38,277 nt of DNA from Actinoplanes siamensis (GCF_016862395.1 NZ_BOMW01000080.1:1-38277), one strand, 5' to 3'. Shown: positions 16,757 to 25,481, counted from the stretch's first letter. Program-made: numbers and translations. Notes: generated by a model not told the origin, from the letters alone.

Positions 16757-17203
16757 TCACGCCGGCGGGCTGCCGCCAAGGATGAGCACCTGCGACAGCA
16801 CAGCGACCGTCTCGCGGGCTTCAGCGGCGTCCGTGTCATTCGTCCAGCCCTGATGCCACGGGCCTCCTGGCCCGGCGACGAACGTCAGGGCTTGAAGCGC
16901 AGCGCCCGCTAAATCGAGTACGGGCGCGGCCAACCGGACGTCCGGGACAAGATCATGCTCGACCAGCTCTGCAAGTTTCTGATTGAACTGATGTCCGCCC
17001 GGCAGGCTCGCCGCTACCACCGCCGCCGCAGCCACGACCTCCTCCGGGAAGAACTCCCGCCAGAGCAACTCCGGCTGTTCCTTCACGAACGTGAACATGC
17101 GCTCCAATGCTGTCGCCCGCCGCTCGGCAGGTCGTTCGGCGAGCTCTTCCAGGAATTCCATGGCCCCGTCGCTGGAGAACGGGCCGGTCCCGAACGTTCC
17201 CAT
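16757..17203 (-). CDS. DUF4259 family protein
   Basis: A 148-residue protein opening MGTFGTGPFSSDGAMEFLEE, the near-invariant signature of DUF4259 (MGxWGTGPFxxDxAxDFL). The rest is helical (LERMFTFVKEQPELLWREFF; EVVAAAAVVAASLPGG). The ATG at 17203 has a GGAGG RBS 8 nt upstream. The biochemical role is unknown. Members are common near phage-defence and toxin/immunity loci, and here the neighbours are mobile-element scars. Confidence 0.85.
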   Translation of the reverse strand: MGTFGTGPFSSDGAMEFLEELAERPAERRATALERMFTFVKEQPELLWREFFPEEVVAAAAVVAASLPGGHQFNQKLAELVEHDLVPDVRLAAPVLDLAGAALQALTFVAGPGGPWHQGWTNDTDAAEARETVAVLSQVLILGGSPPA

Positions 17204-17646
17204 GCTCGTTGCCTCCTCCAGAGGATCGTCGTCCTGAAACTACAAGATCATGCCGCACGGATCAGGTCTCGCTCGGCCGCCGCCATCGGCTAGACCCTCA
17301 CCATCACCCGAACCAGCCGGCCCGTGACGCGCCGCTCCGGCGACGGCATCCCGCTCGACCTGGACGCCACGGTGCCTGACCCCATGAGTGAGGCTCACCT
17401 CATGAATCAGCCACAGCCGTGACCGGCGCGCCCGACTGGGCCGTCATGTCGAGGTAGAGCCCAGCGCCCAGCACGACGGCGTTTCCGGTGGCGCTACCGG
17501 CCGCTACCGGAAACGCCGGGCAAGATCGACAGAACAGGCGCTGACCTGCACTGTCAGACTCACTCGTCAGATGACGATCTACGGCAATCGCTGACATTCG
17601 GATGGCATTCAACAGCTTCTCCCGCTTCGGTACCTCTTGACGGTGC
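17204..17646. other. 443-nt stretch without a convincing gene
   Basis: No reading frame here has convincing protein character. A 70-codon minus-strand frame (17400-17612) and a plus-strand frame ending near 17420 are open, but both lack an RBS and look like chance or decayed coding sequence. No strong hairpin or repeat was seen. Confidence 0.5.
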
Positions 17647-17955
17647 TCATCTGAAGAACGCCACGCTGGCGCAGCCGACGATCAGCAGGAGTACCACAGC
17701 ACCCAGCATGAGCCGGCGCCGCCGCCTCATGCTGGCACTGAGAGGCAGTCTCGTCGGGTCGACTTCGATGCCGGCGCGGCGGCATTTGCGACGCCATCGC
17801 AAATTGCCCATGCGCAACACGCAGCCATCCGGGCCTTCTAGGGACTCGTACCTGGCTGACCTGCGAGCTTGGCCGATCCCGGCTTTCCAATTCAGCGTGT
17901 TGTCGCAAAGTTCCCTTGATGTCACAGAACCGTGGGTGCTGACACGCACGTCCAC
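17647..17955 (-). CDS. small C-tail-anchored membrane protein, 102 aa
   Basis: Begins at GTG 17955 (VDVRVSTHGSVTSRELCDNT) and ends with a basic linker RRRRR and one hydrophobic segment (LMLGAVVLLLIVGCASVAFF). This suggests a cytoplasmic domain anchored by a C-terminal helix. The N-terminal part contains strand-like segments (YESLEGPDGCVLRMGNLRWR) with conserved-looking Trp/Arg. I recognise no family. The GTG start has no strong RBS, and a small palindrome lies 15 nt upstream. Confidence 0.5.
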   Translation of the reverse strand: MDVRVSTHGSVTSRELCDNTLNWKAGIGQARRSARYESLEGPDGCVLRMGNLRWRRKCRRAGIEVDPTRLPLSASMRRRRRLMLGAVVLLLIVGCASVAFFR

Positions 17956-17969
17956 CTACAGCTACCAAC

Positions 17970-17987
17970 TGTAGTGATATTGCTACA
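17970..17987. promoter_or_regulatory. 18-bp palindrome in an AT-rich promoter region
   Basis: TGTAG and CTACA form arms around TGATATTG, within an AT-rich patch that contrasts with the surrounding GC. It lies between two divergent small genes (17955 minus, 18039 plus). It could be an operator for a GntR- or TetR-type regulator, or overlap both promoters. The evidence is symmetry and position only. Confidence 0.35.
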
Positions 17988-18038
17988 CTCTGCTATTTTT
18001 TCGACCTGCCAGGCTTCGTCACGACAGATAGGTTTGCT

Positions 18039-18462
18039 ATGCCGGCACTGCCCCGATCTCGATCCATGCTCACCTTGATGGGCTACGCTTTGACTCCACT
18101 GCTGCTGGCCGCGCCCGCGGCACCGGCGGCAGCGCGCCCACATGCTGCCCCTCCACACCCTGCTGCCACCGCCGTCACGGCCGGCGCGGCCGCGCCGGCG
18201 TGCGTCAACTACGGGCGCGACAACTATCCCGTCGACTACTACTGGAAGAACGCGCTCGGCATGCGGCTGGGCAGCGGATCGGTCGCAGTCACCACCTCCG
18301 CACCCCTGTGGGGCGGAAAGATCGCACCGGGAAGCACCTTCACCCGGCGGCCGCGGGCTCTGGCTGGCCCGGCAACTCGCCGACGTGGTCCTTGTCGACT
18401 CGGTACCCGGCCGCACCTCGGTACGGCTGCACTTCCCGCACGCCGTCATGCACCGCACTTAG
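18039..18462 (+). pseudogene. secreted protein with a frameshift near 18350
   Basis: From ATG 18039 the product has a signal peptide (SMLTLMGYALTPLLLAAPAA then AARP) and continues ACVNYGRDNYPVDYYWKNAL then SGSVAVTTSAPLWGG. Beyond about 18350 this frame becomes Arg/Pro-rich, while another frame reads RGLWLARQLADVVLVDSVPG and RTSVRLHFPHAVMHRT to a stop at 18460-18462. The break is in the GC tract CCCGGCGGCCGCGGG. Joined, it would be a ~140-aa exported protein of unknown family. It ends just before an IS630 remnant. Confidence 0.45.
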
Positions 18463-18497
18463 TGCGTTGACCGCGAACGTCCGCCGGGTCTGATCCG

Positions 18498-18745
18498 TCA
18501 GGCGGCTTTTGGTCGGGGTCGGCCCCAGCGTTGCTGGCGTTCGCTGCGGACGCGGGCTCGTTCTCGGCGTTGTGCGGCCAGGACGTCGGGGTGGCGGGCG
18601 TTGGCGTTGCGCCAGCGCAGGTATGTCTGCAGCCTACGGGCCAGGACGGTGTGGTTCGGGTGGTTCGAGTTCGCCATGGTGAACGTGCGTAGCGGCCCGA
18701 ATTTCGCCACGATCGGGTTCGCCCAGGACGCGTTGGTCAGAGTCA
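18498..18745 (-). mobile_element. IS630-family transposase, C-terminal remnant
   Basis: The minus strand encodes LTNASWANPIVAKFGPLRTF, then TMANSNHPNHTVLARRLQTY and LRWRNANARHPDVLAAQRRE, ending at 18498. This is the C-terminus of an IS630/Tc1-like DDE transposase (the ASWANPIEAHFGPLR block and the LRWRNANARHPDVL motif are typical). Sequence upstream of LTNA no longer matches, so only about 80 residues survive. It marks the left boundary of the metal-resistance island. Confidence 0.85.
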
Positions 18746-18875
18746 GACACAGTGCCGCGCAGCGAACCATAGCGGCACCTAGCCTCCTAGGATGCCTATG
18801 GGATGAGGCTCTCCGCACGATTCCGAACGTGCTGCCACTGCTGACCGGACGGTCCGCCCGCCAGCGTCTGGAGGT

Positions 18876-19064
18876 CTACGCCCGCGTCGAAGGCCACCAC
18901 AACCGGACCTGCGCCGTCCCGGCCAGTGAATCGCGCAACCGGGTCAGTTGGGCGTCGTGGTCGATACCGGGGACCTTGGCGGTGCCGCAGCAGCTGCGGC
19001 ACACGGTGACGGTGCAGCCTGGCGCCGGGTCGCGCACGGTGGCAGGGCGGGGGCGGCGGCTCAC
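18876..19064 (-). pseudogene. (2Fe-2S) ferredoxin-like protein, truncated
   Basis: Starts at GTG 19064, overlapping the stop of the P-type ATPase by 4 nt (GTGA). It reads MSRRPRPATVRDPAPGCTVT then VCRSCCGTAKVPGIDHDAQL and TRLRDSLAGTAQVRL, the N-terminal half of a thioredoxin-like 2Fe-2S ferredoxin with the first Cys pair. Relatives continue with a CLDACE-type second Cys pair. Here the frame degenerates after AQVRL and stops at 18876, so the cluster cannot form. Another minus-strand frame down to 18796 has protein-like character (FDAGVDLQTLAGGPSGQQWQ) and may derive from a different lost gene. The coupling to the ATPase suggests an original metal or redox partnership. Confidence 0.65.
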
Positions 19065-21076
19065 GACGTGGCGCCGGCGGTGGCGCGGCGCCAGGCCCGG
19101 CTCGACAGCAGGCGCAGGCCGTTGAGGCCGACGATGACGGTGGAGCCCTCGTGCCCGGCGACGCCGAGCGGCAGCGGCAGGTGCCCGAACAGGTCCCAGC
19201 AGACGAGCACGGTGATGAACGTGCCCGCGATGACCAGGTTCGCCACGACCAAGCGGCGGGCCCGGCGCGACAGGGCGATGACCGCGGGCAGGGCGGCCAG
19301 GTCGTCGCGGACCAGAACGGCGTCGGCGCTGGACAGGGCCAGGTCGGAGCCGCGGCCGCCCATCGCGACCCCGAGGTCGGCGGTGGCCAGGGCCGGGGCG
19401 TCGTTGACGCCGTCACCGACCAGCAGCACGCGGCGGTCGCCGGCTTGCAGGGTGCGCACGTGCGCGACCTTGTCGGCGGGCAGCAGGCCGGCGTGCACGT
19501 CGGTGATGCCGGCCTCGGCGGCGAGGCGGGCCGCAGCACCATGGTTGTCGCCGGTGAGCAGCACCGGCCGGGTGCCGGTCAGCTCGGTGAGCGCGGCCAC
19601 GGCGGCGGTCGCGGCGTGACGGATCCGGTCGGCCAGCGCCAGGACACCGGCCGGGATGCCGTCGACGAGCACCACCACGGCGGTGCGCCCGGCGGCCTGC
19701 GCGCTCGCCGTGATGGTGCGCACCTGGGCCACCGCGTCGGTGTCGCCGGTGACGGTGTCGAGCAGGACCGGGCTGCCGACCTGTACCAGGCGCCCGTCCA
19801 CGGTGGCGCGCACGCCGCGGCCGGGGGCGGAGTCGAAGTCGTCGGCGGCGCTCAGGTGCAGGCCGCGGTCGCGGGCGGCGGTCACCACCGCGGCGGCGAG
19901 GGGATGCTCGCTGGGGTGTTCGGCCGCGGCCGCCAGGCGCAGCAGCTCCTGCTCGGTGAACGCACCGGCCGGGTGGATCTCGGCGACCCGGGGGGTGCCT
20001 CCGGTCAGGGTGCCGGTCTTGTCGAACGCTACCGTCGCCGTGTCGGCGAGTTGTTCCATCACCACCGCGGACTTGACCAGCACGCCGTGCCGGCCGGCCA
20101 GGGCGATCGCGGACAGCAGCGGCGGCATCGTGGCCAGCACCACCGCGCACGGCGACGCCACGATCATGAAGGTCATCGCCCGCAGCAGCGCGGCCCGCAG
20201 GTCCGCGCCGAACAGCAGCGGCACGACGAACAGCGCCAGGGTGGCGACCACGACGCCGACCGAGTAGCGCTGCTCGATCTTCTCGATGAACAGTTGGGTC
20301 TTGGCCTTGCTCGCCGAGGCTTCCTCGACGAGGGCGACGATCCGGGCGATCACCGACTCGCCGGCAGGCCGGTCGACCCGGGCCAGAAGGGTGCCGGTGC
20401 CGTTGAGGGTGCCGGCGAACACCTCGTCTCCGCTGGTTTTGGCGACCGGCAGCGGCTCGCCGGTGATGGTGGCCTGATCGACCTCGCTGGCCCCGTCGAT
20501 GACCATCGCGTCGGCGCCGACCCGCTCACCGGGACGGATCCGGATCACGTCACCGACCTGCAGTTCGCCGCTGGGCACGCTGCCCTCGCTGCCGTCCGCG
20601 TCGACCCGGGTGGCCTGCTCGGGAGCCAGGTCCAGCAGTGCCCGGACGCTGTCGGCGGTGCGAGCGGTCGCGAACGCCTCCAGGGCGCCGGAGGTGGCGA
20701 AAATGACGATCAACAGCGCGCCGTCGAAGACCTGCCCGGTCGAGGCCGCGCCGATCGCCGCGACGATCATCAGCAGGTCCACGTCCAGCGTGCGTTCCCG
20801 CAACGCCCGCAGCCCGGCCAGGGCCGGTTCCCAGCCGCCCGCGGCGTAGCAGGCCAGATACAGCGCCCATCACACGCTCGCCGGTGCACCGGCCAGCTGC
20901 GCGATGCCACCGGCGGCGAACAGCAGCGTCGACAGGGTCGCCCAGCGGATCTCCGACAGCGCCCACAGCCGGGCAGCAAGGCGCTGCGGCGCAGCCGGCA
21001 CGGCGGGAGCCGTCGCTGGCGTGACGGTAGAAGGCGTCGTCAGTGTCACGCCGAGGAACAATACCTGCGCAGTCAT
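19061..21076 (-). pseudogene. P1B-4-type metal-exporting ATPase with an in-frame TGA
   Basis: Read through one TGA, this is a full-length (671-codon) heavy-metal P-type ATPase. It shows TITGEPLPVAK (~residue 203), the SPC metal-site motif in VASPCAVVLA (~310), the phosphorylation site DKTGTLT (~352), SEHPLA, GDGVNDAP (~554) and, in the last TM pair, AGHEGSTVIVGLNGL (~640). SPC plus HEG(S/G)T is the signature of the P1B-4 (CtpD/CoaT/PfeT) subgroup that exports Co2+, Fe2+ or Ni2+. The only defect is TGA at 20870-20872 (codon 69), between GGIAQLAGAPASV and WALYLACYAAGG, where relatives would be expected to have Trp. No heavy-metal-binding N-terminal domain is present. A GTG at 21049 is an alternative start. 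It is divergent from an NmtR-like arsR. Confidence 0.85.
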
Positions 21077-21132
21077 GCATATAGCCAAACAGCTAGGCAG
21101 ATGAGCAGCGTGGTTTCGGTTACGCTGGGCCC

Positions 21133-21525
21133 GTGCATGACTCACTGCCGGATTTCCGCATGCCCAACGACGAGCAGGTCCACCTCGCCGCCGAGGGATT
21201 CCGGCTGCTCGCCGACCCCACCCGCATCAAGATCCTGTGGGCGCTGCTGCAAGGCGAATCGTCAGTGGCCTGCCTCGCCGGGCTCGTCGGGGCCGCCCCC
21301 ACCGCCGTCAGCCAGCATCTGGCCAAGCTGCGTCTCGCCGGCCTGGTGAAAGGACGGCGTGAAGGCACTTACGTGCACTACTCGGCCGCCGATACCCACG
21401 TGCGGGCACTGCTGGCCGAGGCGTTGTTCCACGCCGACCACGCCGATCGGGACCTGCCCGACCACCCCGGCGGCGAGACCGACGGGCACACCCACCTGCC
21501 CATCGCGGCAGTCGATGTAGGTTGA
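21133..21525 (+). CDS. ArsR/SmtB metal sensor, NmtR-like
   Basis: A 130-residue winged-helix repressor of the ArsR/SmtB family. The recognition helix region is TAVSQHLAKLRLAGLVKGRR and the wing REGTYVHYS. The C-terminal alpha5 helix carries D87-x-H89 and H100-x2-H103 (D-x-H-x10-H-x2-H), the layout of the Ni/Co sensor NmtR; His2 and the His-rich tail (DLPDHPGGETDGHTHLP) could add ligands. GTG 21133 is the start; -10-like TTACGCT lies close upstream, so the mRNA may be leaderless. It is divergent from the P1B-4 ATPase gene and most likely represses it until metal (Ni/Co/Fe) binds. Confidence 0.9.
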   Translation: MHDSLPDFRMPNDEQVHLAAEGFRLLADPTRIKILWALLQGESSVACLAGLVGAAPTAVSQHLAKLRLAGLVKGRREGTYVHYSAADTHVRALLAEALFHADHADRDLPDHPGGETDGHTHLPIAAVDVG

Positions 21526-21619
21526 CCTCTCCTGCTGAACGGGGCACCGCTCTCCGCGTCGTGCAGCGAGTCGTCGCTTGGCGGACCCACCTCACCACCC
21601 ATCGAGACGCCGGTGGGTG

Positions 21620-21870
21620 CGGCCTGTCCCCGGCGACGGCCACACCGGCTGCAAGGGCGAACTGGCCGGCAAACAGGTACAGATCAAAATCGTGAACGAT
21701 GCCGACGGCACAGTCCTAGTGGAAGAGTCACGTACCACCTTCGCCAACGACTTCGTCGGGCTCTGGCTACCGCAACATCACCGGCACCCTACAGCTCACC
21801 TCCGACGGCAAGACCGCCGAGTGGAAGATCGCCACCGGCGACGACGCCCGACCTGCCCCCAACCCTTGAT
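21620..21870 (+). pseudogene. cueP: cueP-like copper-binding protein, C-terminal remnant
   Basis: The plus strand reads CKGELAGKQVQIKIVNDADG then TVLVEESRTTFANDFVGLWL, matching the C-terminal region of CueP-family periplasmic copper proteins. The next part (ITGTLQLTSDGKTAEWKIAT then GDD) is in another frame, and the terminal PTC motif is out of frame again. The N-terminal half, including the signal peptide and catalytic-type Cys region, is missing, so this is a dead remnant. CueP supplies or stores copper outside the cytoplasm, which fits its place directly before the copZ-copA operon. The exact left boundary (about 21620-21640) is an estimate. Confidence 0.65.
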
Positions 21871-21884
21871 ACCCCCAGGGGGTA
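21870..21884. promoter_or_regulatory. CsoR operator upstream of copZ
   Basis: TACCCCCAGGGGGTA is a perfect palindrome with an A at the centre, matching the G/C-tract pseudo-palindromes bound by CsoR repressors. It lies about 63 nt upstream of the copZ ATG. Two csoR genes are encoded 6-7 kb downstream. CsoR should release this site when it binds Cu(I), switching on copZ-orf-copA. Confidence 0.85.
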
Positions 21885-21947
21885 AGGGTATGTTTGTTGA
21901 TGGGCGGCGACGTTGCGCCGCTGACGTCCGACGGCAAGGAGATCGTG

Positions 21948-22154
21948 ATGGCTACCCAGACCTACACCGTGACCGGCATGACCTGCTCGCACTGCGTCAG
22001 CTCCGTCAGCGCCGAAGTCGGCGCGATCCCCGGTGTCACCGACGTCCAGGTCGACCTTGCCTCCGGCACGGTCACCGTCAACAGTGATCAGCCCGTGGAC
22101 GAGACCGCGGTGGCCGCGGCCGTCGACGAGGCCGGATACGAACTCGCGAGGTAG
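21948..22154 (+). CDS. copZ: copper chaperone CopZ
   Basis: A 68-residue heavy-metal-associated (HMA) domain with the Cu(I)-binding motif GMTCSHC (Cys13, Cys16) and the ferredoxin-like beta-alpha-beta pattern (SSVSAEVGAIPGVTDVQVDL; the end is DEAGYELAR). The ATG at 21948 follows an AAGGAG RBS by 6 nt. The next gene starts 2 nt after its stop, so it is the first gene of a three-gene operon with copA. It carries Cu(I) in the cytoplasm to the CopA ATPase. A CsoR palindrome upstream predicts copper induction. Confidence 0.95.
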   Translation: MATQTYTVTGMTCSHCVSSVSAEVGAIPGVTDVQVDLASGTVTVNSDQPVDETAVAAAVDEAGYELAR

Positions 22155-22156
22155 TC

Positions 22157-23122
22157 ATGAACACCGCCATCAAGCTGGGCGGCTTCGGGGTCGGGCTGGC
22201 GGCCGTGTTCACGGCCGCCCTCGGTCTCGGAAGCCTCTCCCCGGCATCCGCACCCGCCACCCCGGCCGCGCACGGCGGCCACACCGGCACACCAGCCGAG
22301 CAGAGCGCCCCGTCAGCGGTGCTGCCGGCCGGGCTGCAGATCAGCAAGGACGGCTACCGACTCACCCCGCTCAGCGGGAACCTGTCGACCGGTGTGCCGC
22401 AGCCGTTCCGGTTCCAGATCACCGGCCCGGATTCCCGGCCGGTCACCGCCTACACGACCAGCCACGACAAGGACCTGCATCTGATCGTGGTCCGCCGTGA
22501 CCTGTCCGGCTTCCAGCACGTGCATCCCGAGCTCGGCAGCGACGGCACCTGGTCGATCCCTCTCGCGGTGCCAGCCGCCGGGCAGTACCGGGTCTTCGCC
22601 GACTTCCAGCCCGCCGACCACGACGGCCTCACCCTCGGCGCCGACGTGCCCGCTCCTGGCGACTACCAGCCCACCCTGCTTCCCGCTACTGCCCGGGCCG
22701 CGACGGTCGACGGCTACGCGGTCACCCTCATCGGCGACCTCACGCCCGGCGCCTCGTCGAAATTGACCCTCGCGGTCAGCAAGGACGGTAAGCCGGTCAC
22801 CGATCTGCAGCCCCACCTCGGCGCGTACGGCCACCTGGTCGCGCTGCGCGACGGCGACCTGGCCTACCTACACGTGCACCCCGACGGCGAACCCGGCGAC
22901 GGCCGCACCATGGCCGGCCCCGACGTCGCCTTCCACGCTGAGGTTCCGTCTGCCGGCGCCTACCGGCTGTACCTGGACTTTCAGCACGCCGGGAAGGTCC
23001 GTACCGCCGAGTTCACCGCAGTCGCCGGACCTGTGACCGGTGTGCCGAGCCCCACGCCACCGGCCGCCTCCGCCGCGCCGAGCTCGTCCGGGCACGGCGC
23101 CGACGGCCACACCCACGACTAG
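22157..23122 (+). CDS. secreted copper-island protein with tandem HVHP motifs
   Basis: A 321-residue protein between copZ (2-nt gap) and copA (12-nt gap). It has a signal or anchor segment (MNTAIKLGGFGVGLAAVFTA) and two related beta-rich halves, each with a hydrophobic strand leading to a His motif: DLHLIVVRRDLSGFQHVHPE (~residues 105-125) and GHLVALRDGDLAYLHVHPDG (~225-245). The N-terminal linker (AAHGGHTG) and C-terminus (SSGHGADGHTHD) are His-rich. Exact function is not established. By context and the His-rich sites I infer a periplasmic or surface Cu-binding or delivery protein; similar genes often flank copA in actinobacteria. Confidence 0.8.
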   Translation: MNTAIKLGGFGVGLAAVFTAALGLGSLSPASAPATPAAHGGHTGTPAEQSAPSAVLPAGLQISKDGYRLTPLSGNLSTGVPQPFRFQITGPDSRPVTAYTTSHDKDLHLIVVRRDLSGFQHVHPELGSDGTWSIPLAVPAAGQYRVFADFQPADHDGLTLGADVPAPGDYQPTLLPATARAATVDGYAVTLIGDLTPGASSKLTLAVSKDGKPVTDLQPHLGAYGHLVALRDGDLAYLHVHPDGEPGDGRTMAGPDVAFHAEVPSAGAYRLYLDFQHAGKVRTAEFTAVAGPVTGVPSPTPPAASAAPSSSGHGADGHTHD

Positions 23123-23134
23123 GAGGAGAGCGTC

Positions 23135-25387
23135 ATGGCAACTGCCGCCGGGCCGCTGCCCGTGGCCCCGAACCAGATCGAGCTGGCGATCGGCGGCATG
23201 ACCTGTGCCTCCTGCGCCGCGCGGATCGAGAAGAAACTCAACCGCATGGAGGGCGTGGTCGCCACCGTGAACTACGCCACCGAGAAGGCTAGCGTCGCCT
23301 ACCCCGACGGTGTGACCGCCGAAGACCTGATCGCCACCGTCGAGAAGACCGGCTACACCGCGACGCTCCCGCCGCCACCGCAACAGCCCGGCGACGACCC
23401 GGCCGAACACGCACAGCCGGTCGACGAACGGCGCGCGCTGCGGACCCGGCTGTTCACGTCGATCGCGCTCAGCGTGCCGGTGGTTCTGCTGGCGATGGTG
23501 CCGGCCTGGCAGTTCACCTACTGGCAGTGGCTGTCGCTGACCCTGGCCGCGCCGGTCGTCGTCTGGGGCGGATGGCCGTTCCACAAGGCAGCCTGGACCA
23601 ACCTGCGCCACGGCGCCGCGACCATGGACACCCTCATCTCCATGGGCACGATCGCGGCGTTCGGCTGGTCACTGTGGGCGCTGTTCCTCGGCACCGCCGG
23701 CACGCCCGGCATGACGCATCCGTTCAGCCTCGACATCGGCACCACGGACGGTGCCGGCGCCATCTACCTGGAAGCCGCCGCCGGGGTCACCACGTTCATC
23801 CTCGCCGGCCGCTACTTCGAGGCCCGCTCCAAGCGCCGTGCCGGCGCCGCCCTGCGGGCCCTGCTGGAGCTCGGTGCCAAGGACGTCGCTGTCCTGCGCG
23901 ACGGCACCGAACGGCGGATCCCCATCGGTGACCTGGCGGTGGGGGACCGGTTCGTCGTCCGGCCGGGCGAGAAGATCGCCACCGACGGCGTCATCGAGGA
24001 CGGCACCTCGGCCGTGGACGCGAGCATGCTCACCGGCGAATCCGTGCCGGTCGAAGTCACCCCCGGCGACACAGTGGTCGGCGCGACAGTCAACGCCGGC
24101 GGCCGGCTGATCGTGCGTGCCACCCGGATCGGCGCCGACACCCAGCTCGCGCAGATGGCGAAGCTGGTCGAGCAGGCACAGACCGGCAAGGCCGCCGTCC
24201 AGCGGCTCGCCGACCGGATCTCCGGGGTGTTCGTACCGATCGTGATCGCCCTCGCCGTCGGCACGCTGGGCTGGTGGGTGGGCACCGGCTCGGGGTGGAC
24301 GGCCGCGTTCACCGCCGCCGTCGCGGTGCTGATCATCGCCTGTCCCTGCGCGCTCGGGCTCGCGACGCCGACGGCGCTGCTGGTCGGCACCGGACGCGGC
24401 GCGCAGCTCGGCATCCTGATCAAGGGCCCCGAGGTCCTCGAGTCGACCCGGACCGTGGACACCGTCGTGCTGGACAAGACCGGCACCGTCACCACCGGCC
24501 GGATGAGCCTGGTCGGCGTGGTCCCCGCCGACGGCGTCGACCGCGAGCAGTTGCTGCGCCTGGCCGGGGCGGTCGAGGCAGCCTCCGAACACCCGATCGC
24601 CCAGGCGATCGCCGCCGCAGCAGCCGACGAAGCGCCGCTGCCGCAGGTGACCGGATTCGCCAGCACCGAAGGACTCGGCGTCATCGGCACCGTCGACGGC
24701 CACACCGTGCACGTCGGCCGCCCGGCGCTGCTGCGCCAGGCCGGGCTGACGGTTCCTGCCGACGTCGAGCAGGCCGCCTCCGCCGCTCACGAGGCTGGGC
24801 AGACCGCCGTGGTCGCCGGTTGGGACGGTCAGGCCCGCGGCGTGCTTGCCGTCGCCGACACCGTCAAACCGACCAGCCGCGACGCTGTCGCCCAGTTGCG
24901 TGCGCTCGGCCTGTCGCCGGTGCTGCTCACCGGCGACAACGAGACCGTCGCCCGGGCGGTGGCCGCGCAGGTCGGCATCGATGAGGTGATCGCCGAGGTC
25001 CTGCCGGCCGACAAGGTCGACGTCGTCAAACGGCTGCAGGATCAGGGCAAGGTCGTGGCGATGGCCGGCGACGGCGTCAACGACGCCGCCGCCCTGGCCC
25101 AGGCCGACCTCGGGCTGGCCATGGGCACCGGCACCGACGCCGCGATCGAGGCCTCCGATCTGACCCTGGTTCGCGGCGACCTGATGGCTGCCGCCGACGC
25201 GATCCGGCTGTCGCGGCGCACCCTGCGCATCATCAAGAGCAACCTGTTCTGGGCCTTCGCCTACAACGTGGCAGCCCTGCCCCTGGCCGCCGTCGGCCTG
25301 CTCAACCCGATGATCGCCGGCGCGGCGATGGCGTTCAGCTCAGTATTCGTCGTCGCCAACAGCCTGCGACTGCGCCGCTTCACGTAA
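23135..25387 (+). CDS. copA: Cu(I)-exporting P-type ATPase CopA
   Basis: A 750-residue P1B-1 ATPase. It has one N-terminal HMA domain (GMTCASC, Cys24/Cys27), then eight expected TMs, TGES (~residue 299), the CPC metal-transport motif in IIACPCALGLATPTALL (~400), DKTGTVTTG (~446), SEHPIAQA (~484) and GDGVNDAAAL (~644). These match CopA/CtpV-like Cu(I) exporters. ATG 23135 follows AGGAGG. It is the last gene of the copZ operon and is followed by a stem-loop. CopA pumps Cu(I) out of the cytoplasm using ATP and receives it from CopZ. Confidence 0.97.
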   Translation: MATAAGPLPVAPNQIELAIGGMTCASCAARIEKKLNRMEGVVATVNYATEKASVAYPDGVTAEDLIATVEKTGYTATLPPPPQQPGDDPAEHAQPVDERRALRTRLFTSIALSVPVVLLAMVPAWQFTYWQWLSLTLAAPVVVWGGWPFHKAAWTNLRHGAATMDTLISMGTIAAFGWSLWALFLGTAGTPGMTHPFSLDIGTTDGAGAIYLEAAAGVTTFILAGRYFEARSKRRAGAALRALLELGAKDVAVLRDGTERRIPIGDLAVGDRFVVRPGEKIATDGVIEDGTSAVDASMLTGESVPVEVTPGDTVVGATVNAGGRLIVRATRIGADTQLAQMAKLVEQAQTGKAAVQRLADRISGVFVPIVIALAVGTLGWWVGTGSGWTAAFTAAVAVLIIACPCALGLATPTALLVGTGRGAQLGILIKGPEVLESTRTVDTVVLDKTGTVTTGRMSLVGVVPADGVDREQLLRLAGAVEAASEHPIAQAIAAAAADEAPLPQVTGFASTEGLGVIGTVDGHTVHVGRPALLRQAGLTVPADVEQAASAAHEAGQTAVVAGWDGQARGVLAVADTVKPTSRDAVAQLRALGLSPVLLTGDNETVARAVAAQVGIDEVIAEVLPADKVDVVKRLQDQGKVVAMAGDGVNDAAALAQADLGLAMGTGTDAAIEASDLTLVRGDLMAAADAIRLSRRTLRIIKSNLFWAFAYNVAALPLAAVGLLNPMIAGAAMAFSSVFVVANSLRLRRFT

Positions 25388-25400
25388 GCCGTACGACAGT

Positions 25401-25434
25401 GCCGCCTGCACCCACCGGGACGGGTGCAGACGGC
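25401..25434 (+). terminator. stem-loop after copA
   Basis: CTGCACCC (25406-25413) and GGGTGCAG (25422-25429) form an 8-bp perfect stem, extended by GCCG/CGGC outside a one-base mismatch. It begins 14 nt after the copA stop. There is no T-run, as is common for actinobacterial terminators. It could also terminate the convergent NlpC/P60 gene ending at 25482. Confidence 0.65.
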
Positions 25435-25481
25435 GCTGTGTGATGTCCGGACGCGAAGCGTGGTCAGTCGGGAGAATCGAC

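Noticed and set aside
17400..17612. 70-codon minus-strand frame as a gene
   Set aside because: No RBS and composition similar to random frames of the region.
19151..21349. Very long plus-strand open frame (over 700 codons)
   Set aside because: Antisense to the P1B-4 ATPase, Gly/Gln/Arg-rich; an artefact of high-GC codon bias.
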